From positions 124,001 to 188,000 of the forward strand of contig NZ_PTQY01000007.1 in NCBI RefSeq assembly GCF_002943465.1: a stretch of DNA of 64,000 nt, in the 5' to 3' direction. Made by a program: the position numbers and the translations under genes. This DNA is from Rhodoferax sp. TS-BS-61-7. Lineage in GTDB: Bacteria; Pseudomonadota; Gammaproteobacteria; Burkholderiales; Burkholderiaceae_C. Shown here one piece after another: positions 54,220 to 64,000 of the stretch (positions within the stretch are counted from its first letter, which is position 1; each line of letters begins with the position of its first letter). The notes beneath the pieces were generated by a model that ran no database searches, had not been told where the DNA came from, and saw only the letters and a program-made list of their open reading frames with translations.

Positions 54220-55437
54220 ATGGCAACAGCAAAGTCTGCAGACAACAAAGACGCAGTATTCGAATGGGAAGGTAAGGACCGCAACGGCAAACAGGTGCGG
54301 GGGGAAATTCGCGCTGTGGGCGAAAACCAAGTCAAGTCTTCTCTGCGCCGCCAAGGGGTCACACCCACCAAGATCAAAAAGCGCCGCATGCGCTCGGGCA
54401 AAAGTATCAAGCCCAAAGACATGGCGATCTTTACCCGCCAGTTGGCCACCATGATGAAAGCCGGTGTGCCACTGTTGCAGGCCTTTGACATTGTGGGCCG
54501 CGGCAACCCCAACCCCAGCGTGACCAAGCTGCTCAACGATATCCGCCAGGATGTGGAGACCGGCACCTCGCTAAGCACCGCATTCCGCAAATACCCGCTG
54601 TACTTTGACAACCTGTATTGCAACCTGGTAGAAGCCGGTGAATCAGCCGGTATTCTGGACCAGCTGCTGGACCGCCTGGCAGTCTATATGGAAAAGACCG
54701 AAGCCATCAAGTCCAAGATCAAGGCCGCGCTGATGTACCCCATTGCCGTGTTGGTGGTGGCTTTTGTAGTGGTGTCGGTGATCATGATTTTCGTGATTCC
54801 CTCTTTCAAGCAAGTGTTCACGTCTTTTGGCGGTGAGTTGCCAGCCCCCACATTGATGGTGATCGCCATGAGTGAGTTTTTTATTGACTACTGGTGGCTG
54901 ATTTTTGGTGGCATCGGCGGTGGTTTGTATTTCTTCATGCAAGCCTGGCAGCGTAATGCGAAAGTGCAGGCCTTTATGGACCGCCTGATGCTTAAGCTGC
55001 CGATTTTCGGTGTAATGGTGGACAAGAGTTGTGTGGCTCGCTGGACCCGCACACTCTCCACCATGTTTGCGGCCGGCGTGCCATTGGTGGAAGCGTTGGA
55101 CTCCGTAGGAGGCGCTTCTGGCAACATCGTGTACCAACTGGCAACCCAAAAAATTCAGCAGGAAGTGTCCACTGGCACCGCGCTGACAGCCGCCATGACC
55201 AATGTCAATCTGTTTCCCAGCATGGTGCTGCAGATGTGTGCCATTGGTGAAGAATCCGGCTCGATTGACCACATGCTGGGCAAAGCGGCCGACTTCTTTG
55301 AAGCCGAGGTGGACGACATGGTGGCCGGCATTTCCAGCCTGATGGAGCCCATCATCATCGTGGTGCTGGGTACCATCATCGGAGGCATTGTGGTGTCCAT
55401 GTACCTGCCCATCTTCAAGCTGGGACAAGTGGTTTGA
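54220..55437 (+). CDS. pilC: Type IV pilus inner-membrane platform protein PilC
   Basis: A 405-residue inner-membrane platform protein on which PilB acts. It has two T2SSF domains with three helices (near 175-200, 220-245 and 375-398). Typical blocks are FTRQLATMMKAGVPLLQAFD, FDNLYCNLVEAGESAGILDQLLDRLA and the C-terminal IGEESGSIDHMLGKAADFFEAEVD. AGGGA precedes the ATG. It is 20 bases from pilB and shares one base with pilD. Confidence 0.95.
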   Translation: MATAKSADNKDAVFEWEGKDRNGKQVRGEIRAVGENQVKSSLRRQGVTPTKIKKRRMRSGKSIKPKDMAIFTRQLATMMKAGVPLLQAFDIVGRGNPNPSVTKLLNDIRQDVETGTSLSTAFRKYPLYFDNLYCNLVEAGESAGILDQLLDRLAVYMEKTEAIKSKIKAALMYPIAVLVVAFVVVSVIMIFVIPSFKQVFTSFGGELPAPTLMVIAMSEFFIDYWWLIFGGIGGGLYFFMQAWQRNAKVQAFMDRLMLKLPIFGVMVDKSCVARWTRTLSTMFAAGVPLVEALDSVGGASGNIVYQLATQKIQQEVSTGTALTAAMTNVNLFPSMVLQMCAIGEESGSIDHMLGKAADFFEAEVDDMVAGISSLMEPIIIVVLGTIIGGIVVSMYLPIFKLGQVV

Positions 55438-56282
55438 TGCTGACGGGTTTGCAATGGCTGGACGCCAGCCTGATCGGTGTGCTGGGTCTGTTGATCGGCA
55501 GCTTTTTGAATGTGGTGGTGCACCGCTTGCCCAAGATGATGGAGCGGCAATGGGCGGCGGAATGTGCCGAGTTGTCTGGCCAGGAGGCAGCTCCCGGCGA
55601 GCCCTTCAACCTGATGGTGCCGCGATCGCGTTGCCCCCATTGCGGCCACCAAATCCGCTGGTTTGAAAATATACCGGTGGTGAGTTACGCAGCACTGGGC
55701 GGCAAATGCGCCGGCTGTAAAGCCCCTATCAGCCTACGTTACCCCGTTGTAGAACTGGCAACTGGTGCCCTGTTTTTCTGGTGTGCATGGCAATGGGGCG
55801 TATCTGCCACCGCGCTCGTCTGGTGCGCATTTTCGGCCTTGCTGCTAGGTATGGCCCTGATCGACTGGGACACCACTTTGTTGCCCGACAACATGACTTT
55901 GCCGTTGATGTGGCTGGGTCTGGTGGCTGCGGCGATGCAGTGGACATCCGTTCCGTTGGTGGTGGCGTTTTGGGGTGCCATCGCTGGTTATCTGTCGCTC
56001 TGGTCCATTTACTGGGTGTTCAAGTTGGTCACCGGTAAAGAAGGCATGGGTTATGGCGACTTCAAACTCTTTGCCGCGCTGGGGGCCTGGTTTGGCTGGC
56101 CCCTGTTGATTCCCATCATCCTGATTGCATCTGTCATTGGTGCGGTGGTGGGCATTGCCATGAAGTTCACCAGCGGTCTGCGCGAAGGCGGTTACGTGCC
56201 GTTTGGCCCCTTTCTGGCAGGCGCAGGTTTTGCGGCCATGCTTTTGGGCCCTCACACGCTGCGCCAACTGGTCGGTATCTAA
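55437..56282 (+). CDS. pilD: Prepilin peptidase/N-methyltransferase PilD
   Basis: PilD cleaves the leader of type IV prepilins and methylates the new N-terminus. The 281-residue membrane protein has the zinc-type cytoplasmic loop CPHCGHQIRWFENIPVVSY...CAGCKAPIS and the two catalytic Asp residues in IDWDTTLLPD and GMGYGDFKL. Seven to eight helices are visible. ATG 55437 shares a base with the pilC stop; a TTG just before it is less likely. Confidence 0.94.
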   Translation: MLTGLQWLDASLIGVLGLLIGSFLNVVVHRLPKMMERQWAAECAELSGQEAAPGEPFNLMVPRSRCPHCGHQIRWFENIPVVSYAALGGKCAGCKAPISLRYPVVELATGALFFWCAWQWGVSATALVWCAFSALLLGMALIDWDTTLLPDNMTLPLMWLGLVAAAMQWTSVPLVVAFWGAIAGYLSLWSIYWVFKLVTGKEGMGYGDFKLFAALGAWFGWPLLIPIILIASVIGAVVGIAMKFTSGLREGGYVPFGPFLAGAGFAAMLLGPHTLRQLVGI

Positions 56283-56286
56283 GTCC

Positions 56287-56895
56287 ATGGCCGCTGCCTT
56301 GCGTTTGGGTCTGACGGGTGGCATCGGCAGTGGAAAAAGCACCGTGGCATCCCAATGGGTGAAGTTGGGCGCCCGCTTGATTGACGCGGACGTTTTGGCC
56401 CGTGCGACCACCGCCGCAGGCGGCGCTGCCATCCCCAAAATACGCGAGGTGTTTGGGCCTGCATTGCTGAGCGCAGAAGGCGCACTCGACCGCGACAAAA
56501 TGCGCCAGTTGGCCTTCACCGATGCCACCGCGCGTGCGCGACTGGAGGCCATCGTGCACCCTTTGGTGGGCGACGCCATTGCGCAAGCAGCCCAGCAGGC
56601 CACTGCCGCCGGGGCGACACATATCGTGTTCGATATTCCCCTGCTAGTGGAGTCCGCCCATTGGCGGCGCAACTTGCAGCAAGTGATGGTGGTGGACTGC
56701 ACGACAGAGACACAAATCCAGCGGGTGATGCAACGCAATGGGTTGTCGCGTGCCGAGGTAGAAAACATCATGGCAGCACAAACCAGCCGTACACAGCGAC
56801 TGCGCGCCGCCGATGTGGTGCTGTTCAACGATGGCATCCATCTGGATGAACTGGCCCTGCAAGTGCAACAAATTGCGAAGCAGTTCGGGCTATGA
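56287..56895 (+). CDS. coaE: Dephospho-CoA kinase
   Basis: CoaE phosphorylates dephospho-CoA in the last step of coenzyme A synthesis. The 202-residue P-loop kinase has GLTGGIGSGKST, DADVLAR, IPLLVESAHW and the lid RNGLSRAEVENIMAAQ. The start is four bases after the pilD stop, the usual betaproteobacterial arrangement pilD-coaE-zapD-yacG. ATG 56287 gives MAAALRLGLTGG; the longer frame from 56203 lies within pilD and is rejected. Confidence 0.95.
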   Translation: MAAALRLGLTGGIGSGKSTVASQWVKLGARLIDADVLARATTAAGGAAIPKIREVFGPALLSAEGALDRDKMRQLAFTDATARARLEAIVHPLVGDAIAQAAQQATAAGATHIVFDIPLLVESAHWRRNLQQVMVVDCTTETQIQRVMQRNGLSRAEVENIMAAQTSRTQRLRAADVVLFNDGIHLDELALQVQQIAKQFGL

Positions 56896-56917
56896 TTCGG
56901 CGACCGGAAAATACAGC

Positions 56918-57673
56918 GTGATCCTCTACGAATACCCCTTTAACGAACGCATTCGCACCTACTTGCGGCTCGAACATCTGTTTCTGCGCCTCGCAGAATT
57001 GATGTCGCGTTCGGAGCCTCTGGACCACCACTTCGCGTTGGCCACGATTTTTGAGGTGATGGACGTCGGGGCCCGCGCTGACCTGAAATCGGACGTCCTC
57101 AAGGACTTGGACAAACAAAAACAAATCCTCAACGGCTACCGCGGCAACCCGGCCATTGCCGAAGCCGTGTTAGACAAGGTGATTGCCCAGTTGGACCACT
57201 GCTTCACATCTCTGAACGGCCTGACCGGAAAGGCCGGCCAGGCACTGACCGAGAATGACTGGCTCATGAGTATCCGCAGCCGGGTCGGTATTCCCGGTGG
57301 CACCTGTGAATTTGACCTGCCGGCCTACTACGCCTGGCAGCACCGCAGTGTAGAAGCCCGCCAACAAGACCTGCAGCGCTGGGCCTCCACCCTCGCCCCC
57401 CTGGCTGAGTCCATCCACCTGCTGCTCAAGATGCTGCGCGACTCGGGTGCGCCGCAAAAAGTCGTCGCTGTAGGCGGGCAATTCCAGCAAAACCTGCCCC
57501 AGGGTAGGACCTTCCAGCTGCTGCGCCTGTCCCTGGACCCCGCACAGGAAGTGATCCCCGAGATCAGCGGCAACCGCCTGATGGTGTCTATCCGCCTGAT
57601 GCGCCACGCCGACGATGACCGCCTGCACGCCAGCGGCGAGGACGGGGCTTTTGAGCTGACCCTGTGCTCCTAA
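56918..57673 (+). CDS. zapD: Cell division protein ZapD
   Basis: ZapD (YacF) bundles FtsZ at the division ring. The 251-residue, mostly helical protein begins at GTG 56918 with VILYEYPFNERIRTYLRLEH, matching the family start (E. coli VLFEHPLNEKMRTWLRIE). LMSIRSRVGIPGGTCEFDLPAYYAWQH and the C-terminal beta segment are conserved. Length agrees with E. coli (247). CGGAAAA is a plausible ribosome-binding site. The ATG frame from 56813 overlaps coaE and is rejected. Confidence 0.93.
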   Translation: MILYEYPFNERIRTYLRLEHLFLRLAELMSRSEPLDHHFALATIFEVMDVGARADLKSDVLKDLDKQKQILNGYRGNPAIAEAVLDKVIAQLDHCFTSLNGLTGKAGQALTENDWLMSIRSRVGIPGGTCEFDLPAYYAWQHRSVEARQQDLQRWASTLAPLAESIHLLLKMLRDSGAPQKVVAVGGQFQQNLPQGRTFQLLRLSLDPAQEVIPEISGNRLMVSIRLMRHADDDRLHASGEDGAFELTLCS

Positions 57674-57691
57674 GCCGGGAACGGATTGACC

Positions 57692-57895
57692 ATGGCTGAG
57701 CCTACTTTCCAGAAGATCGTCGTCTGCCCGCAATGCGGTGGGGACACCGTGTACGCGCCCAGCAATGCCTACCGGCCATTTTGCGGCGAGCGTTGCAAGA
57801 ATCTGGATTTGGGTGCGTGGGCCAGCGAATCGTTTCGCGTTCCGACCGAAGCGCCCCCTGACGACCAGGTATTTGGCGACGCCAAACTGCAGTGA
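57692..57895 (+). CDS. yacG: DNA gyrase inhibitor YacG (zinc protein)
   Basis: A 67-residue zinc protein that binds GyrB and inhibits DNA gyrase. The four zinc cysteines are CPQCGG near the start and [13 protein letters not shown] in the middle. The C-terminal half is acidic and probably flexible. ATG 57692 was chosen rather than the TTG six bases before. It is 18 bases after zapD. The stop codon touches dispersed-repeat copy 10. Confidence 0.94.
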   Translation: MAEPTFQKIVVCPQCGGDTVYAPSNAYRPFCGERCKNLDLGAWASESFRVPTEAPPDDQVFGDAKLQ

Positions 57896-57959
57896 AATTT
57901 AAGCCAAATAGGCCTCTAGCCCGCTAGGAGTCTGCGCTAGCAGCTACCAAATGTGTAGC
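57894..57959 (-). repeat. 66-bp dispersed repeat, copy 10 (between yacG and mutT)
   Basis: Near-consensus on the reverse strand: GCTACACATTTGGTAGCTGC, TAGCGCAGACTCC, GCGGGCTAGAGGCC and TATTTGGCTTAAATTTC. It contains the last codons and TAG stop of mutT (57924-57926) and the last bases of yacG. Confidence 0.88.
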
Positions 57960-58412
57960 ACCCAAGTGTGCGCGCTCTGCGGCAAACCAGTCCAGCACGG
58001 GCACGGTGCCCGGCAATACGGGCTGAACCTGCACCGGAAGCTGCTCCCAAGAACAGCTTTGCGCCTCGCGCATTTGCAGCTCACCCGACCAGTCAAACAC
58101 CTTGCAGAAGTGCAAGCGCACCAAGGCATGGGGGTAATCGACCAACTCCACCTTCCAGGGCGTTGCGGCTCCAATGGTGATGCCAATCTCCTCCTGCAAC
58201 TCACGCCGCAGGGCCTGCTCGACCGTCTCGCCGGCTTCCAGCTTGCCGCCCGGGAACTCCCAGTAGCCCGCGTACGCTTTGCCCTCGGGCCGCGATGTCA
58301 GCAGAAAAGCTCCATCACCACGTACCAAAACACCCACAGCCACCTCCACGGCTTTGCGGTCCGAGCCACCATCGCGTACCACGCCAGGGTCGGCCACCAG
58401 AGGCTCGCTCAT
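57924..58412 (-). CDS. mutT: Nudix hydrolase, probable 8-oxo-dGTP diphosphatase MutT
   Basis: MutT removes 8-oxo-dGTP from the nucleotide pool. The 162-residue protein has the complete Nudix box GGKLEAGETVEQALRRELQEEIG and the MutT-type blocks VAVGVLVRGDGAFLLTSRP and YAGYWEFPGGK. The ATG overlaps the DUF815 stop by four bases (58409-58412). The last residues, AASADS, and the stop codon are encoded by repeat copy 10, so the native C-terminus may have been shortened or replaced. Confidence 0.92.
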   Translation of the reverse strand: MSEPLVADPGVVRDGGSDRKAVEVAVGVLVRGDGAFLLTSRPEGKAYAGYWEFPGGKLEAGETVEQALRRELQEEIGITIGAATPWKVELVDYPHALVRLHFCKVFDWSGELQMREAQSCSWEQLPVQVQPVLPGTVPVLDWFAAERAHLGATHLVAASADS

Positions 58413-59293
58413 ACCGGGTCACGCCCCGCAAAGTCTTTGGCAAACTGGTAGGCCACACGCCCGCTGCGCGATCCACGCTCCAGCGCCCACAGTAGTGCCT
58501 CTGCCCGGGCAGCCGCAATGCGCGCGGGTGAAATGCCCAGGGCACTGAGCCACTGGGCCACGATGGCCAGGTATTCGTCCTGGTTAAACGGGTAGAAGCT
58601 CACCCACAGGCCAAAACGTTCGGACAGCGAAATTTTCTCTTCCACGCCCTCCCCCGGGTGCACCTCACCGTCCTCGGTGTGTTTGTAAGTCAGGTTCTCG
58701 GACATGTACTCCGGCAGCAGGTGGCGGCGGTTGCTCGTCGCGTAGATCAGCACATTGGGCGTGGCCGCTGCCACCGAGCCATCCAGCACCGACTTCAAAG
58801 CCTTGTAGCCTGCTTCGCCTTCGTCAAAGCTCAGGTCGTCGCAAAACACAATGAACTTCTCGGGGCGCTGGGCCACCAGATCCACGATGTCGGTCAGGTC
58901 CACCAGGTCCGCCTTGTCCACCTCGATGAGCCGCAACCCTTGCGCAGCATAGGTGTGCAGGCAGGCACGGATCAGGGAGGACTTGCCCGTGCCGCGTGCA
59001 CCGGTCAGCAACACGTTGTTGGCTGTGGCGCCGCGCACAAACTGGGCGGTGTTGCGCTGGATCTTTTCTTTTTGGTCGTCGATCTCTTTCAGATCGTCCA
59101 GAGACATCGCACCCACATGTTGCACCGGTGTGATCACACCCTGGCCGGAGCGGCGACGGCGATAGCGGAAGGCGATGGACGCGTCCCAGTCAGGTTGCTC
59201 CACGCCGTGTGGCAGAGAGGCCTCCACCCGGGCCATGAACAGTTCTGCACGTGCCAGAAAGCTGGCCAACTCTTTGGTCAGGGTGTCAGTCAT
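58409..59293 (-). CDS. DUF815 AAA-type ATPase
   Basis: A 294-residue cytoplasmic ATPase of the DUF815 family: Walker A TGARGTGKSSLI, Walker B KFIVFCDDLSFDEGEAGYKALKSVLDGS, sensor IYATSNRRHLLPEYMSEN and ERFGLWVSFYPFNQDEYL. DUF815 proteins resemble DnaC/IstB-type AAA enzymes and are conserved next to mutT and argJ in betaproteobacteria, but no function is established. It starts nine bases after argJ on the same strand and overlaps mutT by four, so argJ, this gene and mutT are probably one unit. Confidence 0.9.
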   Translation of the reverse strand: MTDTLTKELASFLARAELFMARVEASLPHGVEQPDWDASIAFRYRRRRSGQGVITPVQHVGAMSLDDLKEIDDQKEKIQRNTAQFVRGATANNVLLTGARGTGKSSLIRACLHTYAAQGLRLIEVDKADLVDLTDIVDLVAQRPEKFIVFCDDLSFDEGEAGYKALKSVLDGSVAAATPNVLIYATSNRRHLLPEYMSENLTYKHTEDGEVHPGEGVEEKISLSERFGLWVSFYPFNQDEYLAIVAQWLSALGISPARIAAARAEALLWALERGSRSGRVAYQFAKDFAGRDPV

Positions 59294-59302
59294 GGGCGTC
59301 GC

Positions 59303-60532
59303 TCAGGAGCGGTAGTCGGCGTTGATGGTGACGTAGTCGTGGCTGAAGTCACAGGTCCACACCGTCTCGGTGGCAGCACCGCGGCCCAGACCCACACGCA
59401 CCGTGATTTCGCTTTGTTTCATCACGCGCTGGCCATCTTCTTCGCGGTAGCTGGGGTTGCGCCCGCCGCGGGTAGCCACATGCACATCGTCTAGGTGCAG
59501 CTCAATGCCGGTCTGGTCCAGATCGTCAATACCGGCATAACCCACCGCCGCCAGAATGCGGCCCAGGTTAGGGTCGCTGGCGTAGAACGCGGTCTTGACC
59601 AGAGGTGAATGCGCAATCGCGTAGGCCACCTTGCGGCATTCCTCGGCGGTGCGCCCACCGTCTACCTGCACGGTGATGAATTTGGTGGCACCTTCACCAT
59701 CGCGGACGATGGCCTGGGCCAACTGGCGTGCAACACCCAGCATGGCAGTCTTCAGCGCTTGGCCATCGGCCGATTGCAACGACGTGATTTCGGGGTTGCC
59801 AGCCTTGTTACTGGCAATTACCACCAAGGAGTCGTTGGTCGAAGTATCGCCATCCACCGTCACGCGATTAAACGAGCCTTCAGCCAGCGCCAAAGAGAGT
59901 TCATGCATCACCGCTTGGCTCACACACGCGTCGGTGGCAATGAAACCCAGCATGGTGGCCATGTTGGGGCGGATCATGCCCGCGCCCTTGCTGATGCCGC
60001 TGATGCTGATTGGCTTGCCACCCAGGGTGACCTGGGCACCGTACGCCTTGGGCTGGGTGTCGGTGGTCATGATGCCCTCCGCAGCCTTGAGCCAGTTGTC
60101 CAGACGCGCATCGGCAATCGCGGCATCCAGCCCGGCTTCGATGCGGTCAATGGGCAGCGGCTCCATGATCACGCCGGTGGAGAATGGCAACACCTGCTGC
60201 GCGTCAATGCTCAGCTTGCCGGCCAAGGCCACGCAGGTGCTTTGCGCACGCGCCAGGCCATCGGCTCCCGTGCCCGCATTGGCATTGCCCGTGTTGATCA
60301 GCAAGGCACGCATGGACTGGCCAGACGCCAAATGTTCACGGCACAGCTGCACGGGGGCGGCACAAAAACGATTGGAGGTGAATACACCCGACACACTGGC
60401 ACCAGCGTCCAGCAGCACCACGGTCAGGTCTTTGCGGCCGACCTTGCGTACACCCGCTTCGGTCACGCCAATGCGTACCCCGGCGATGGGAAACAAAGTA
60501 GCCACATCGGGCAGGGGAAGGTTCACAGGCAT
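59303..60532 (-). CDS. argJ: Bifunctional ornithine acetyltransferase/N-acetylglutamate synthase
   Basis: ArgJ recycles the acetyl group from N-acetylornithine to glutamate in arginine synthesis. The 409-residue precursor is self-cleaved at the Thr of [12 protein letters not shown], the conserved A-T-M-L block seen near residue 200. [25 protein letters not shown] and DGDTSTNDS are typical. Self-cleavage gives alpha and beta chains. It is ten bases downstream of secA on the same strand. Confidence 0.95.
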   Translation of the reverse strand: MPVNLPLPDVATLFPIAGVRIGVTEAGVRKVGRKDLTVVLLDAGASVSGVFTSNRFCAAPVQLCREHLASGQSMRALLINTGNANAGTGADGLARAQSTCVALAGKLSIDAQQVLPFSTGVIMEPLPIDRIEAGLDAAIADARLDNWLKAAEGIMTTDTQPKAYGAQVTLGGKPISISGISKGAGMIRPNMATMLGFIATDACVSQAVMHELSLALAEGSFNRVTVDGDTSTNDSLVVIASNKAGNPEITSLQSADGQALKTAMLGVARQLAQAIVRDGEGATKFITVQVDGGRTAEECRKVAYAIAHSPLVKTAFYASDPNLGRILAAVGYAGIDDLDQTGIELHLDDVHVATRGGRNPSYREEDGQRVMKQSEITVRVGLGRGAATETVWTCDFSHDYVTINADYRS

Positions 60533-60542
60533 GGGTGGGCTC

Positions 60543-63296
<2,754 letters not shown>

Positions 63297-63436
63297 GCAT
63301 GCAAGACTGGCCTGCCCCCACCATGGGTAACAGATCAGCGCAGTCCTTTTTCTCGTCTGGGTGAAATGGGGGCATTCAGATGAAAGACAAGCGCCAAGGC
63401 GCCCACACTCCCAACACAAATACCAAACCGCCCATT

Positions 63437-64000
63437 TTAGCGTTGCGCACTGGGCGCTTTGGATTGCGCCACTTGGGCGCCCGGAAGATCACGGCCTGCG
63501 TTCAAAAACTTCTGAGGATCCTGGGGCACCCCTTGCACCAGCACCTCAAAATGCAGGTGTGGCCCGGTGGATCGCCCCGAGGTGCCGACTTCGGCAATCT
63601 TCTGCCCGCGTTTGATCAAATCGCCTTTTTTGACCAACACCCTGGAAGCGTGCGCATAACGGGTGATGAGGTTGTTGCCATGGTCAACCTCGATCATGTT
63701 GCCGTATTGGAAGTGAAACTCCTGCGTCACCACCATGCCGCCTGCGGCGGAATAAATGGAAGTGCCGGTTTCCGCCGGAAAATCCAGGCCCGTATGCAGG
63801 GCCGAGCGCCCCGTAATCGGATCAATACGCCAACCGAACACCGAGCCCAGATTGGCATCTTGCACAGGCGTCTGGGTCGGCACCATCATCTTTTTGATTT
63901 TTTGCTCAAAGAGACGCGACTCCATGACCGTCATCGCGTCCGCACGCTGGCTGGCCATCACATCCAGTGCGTCCAGGCCAGCATCCAACTCCTGCAGCGT
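63437..64000 (-). CDS. M23-family metallopeptidase (LysM-free, NlpD/DipM-like), 5' end beyond window
   Basis: The frame is open to the right edge, so only the C-terminal part (about 188 residues) is seen. It holds a complete lysostaphin-type M23 domain: [28 protein letters not shown] (zinc His and Asp), [13 protein letters not shown] and the zinc pair GPHLHFEVL. These enzymes, or inactive relatives, cut peptidoglycan cross-links or activate amidases at division. Upstream residues ([15 protein letters not shown]) look helical, as in periplasmic M23 proteins anchored by an N-terminal helix. It lies upstream of secA on the same strand, a common order in Comamonadaceae. Confidence 0.9.
   Translation of the reverse strand, partial: TLQELDAGLDALDVMASQRADAMTVMESRLFEQKIKKMMVPTQTPVQDANLGSVFGWRIDPITGRSALHTGLDFPAETGTSIYSAAGGMVVTQEFHFQYGNMIEVDHGNNLITRYAHASRVLVKKGDLIKRGQKIAEVGTSGRSTGPHLHFEVLVQGVPQDPQKFLNAGRDLPGAQVAQSKAPSAQR

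Overview
The window is high-GC DNA from a betaproteobacterium. Gene content and order point to Burkholderiales, family Comamonadaceae (Rhodoferax/Polaromonas/Acidovorax-like). The pointers are the pilB-pilC-pilD-coaE-zapD-yacG-mutT block, the M23 peptidase-secA-argJ order, a TRAP plus Bug (TctC) transport set, and a 66-bp dispersed repeat that I associate from memory with Comamonadaceae. No rRNA, tRNA, CRISPR or phage genes were seen. No gene-free stretch exceeds 300 bases. Layout: (a) 1-5.6 kb, housekeeping: CorC-like membrane protein (cut by the left edge), apaH, RhlE-type helicase, YpfJ-like zinc peptidase, dCMP-deaminase-like enzyme, MFS exporter. (b) 5.6-20.5 kb, purine capture and breakdown with queuosine genes inside: guanine deaminase, queD/queE, adenine-deaminase-type enzyme, Rieske oxygenase, a four-gene BMP-type nucleoside ABC transporter, a divergent LysR regulator, xanthine dehydrogenase xdhAB and a small HTH protein. 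(c) 20.5-23.8 kb, accessory: ankyrin and GlcG/HbpS-like secreted proteins, then a lower-GC block of three poorly known genes bounded by a perfect 20-bp-arm palindrome on one side and a 54-nt imperfect palindrome on the other. (d) 23.9-32.8 kb: FixJ-like two-component pair, GGDEF diguanylate cyclase, a small unknown protein, a coupled pair of lipoproteins (GH128-like glycosidase and a di-haem oxidoreductase with a discoidin-like domain), and a Crp/Fnr regulator. (e) 32.9-48.1 kb: glycerate 2-kinase, 8-oxoguanine deaminase behind a hairpin-rich leader, and a uronate/aldarate island (gudD, GntR regulator, udh, SMP-30 lactonase, TRAP transporter, Bug binding protein, garD, garL, garR, second DctP-like protein). 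(f) 48.2-64 kb: LysE exporter, dTDP-rhamnose genes rfbBDAC, type IV pilus assembly genes, coaE, zapD, yacG, mutT, DUF815 ATPase, argJ, secA and an M23 peptidase cut by the right edge. How the parts fit: the ABC transporter brings in nucleosides or bases, the deaminases convert adenine and guanine to hypoxanthine and xanthine, and XdhAB oxidises these to urate. In the sugar-acid island, Udh plus the lactonase turn uronates into aldarates, GudD/GarD dehydrate them, GarL splits the product into pyruvate and tartronate semialdehyde, GarR makes glycerate, and the glycerate kinase next door makes 2-phosphoglycerate. A 20-bp element present before both gudD and udh is a likely operator for the GntR regulator between them. 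The most unusual feature is the 66-bp dispersed repeat: ten gap-free alignable copies, six inside coding sequences, where copies in the same orientation are always read in the same frame.
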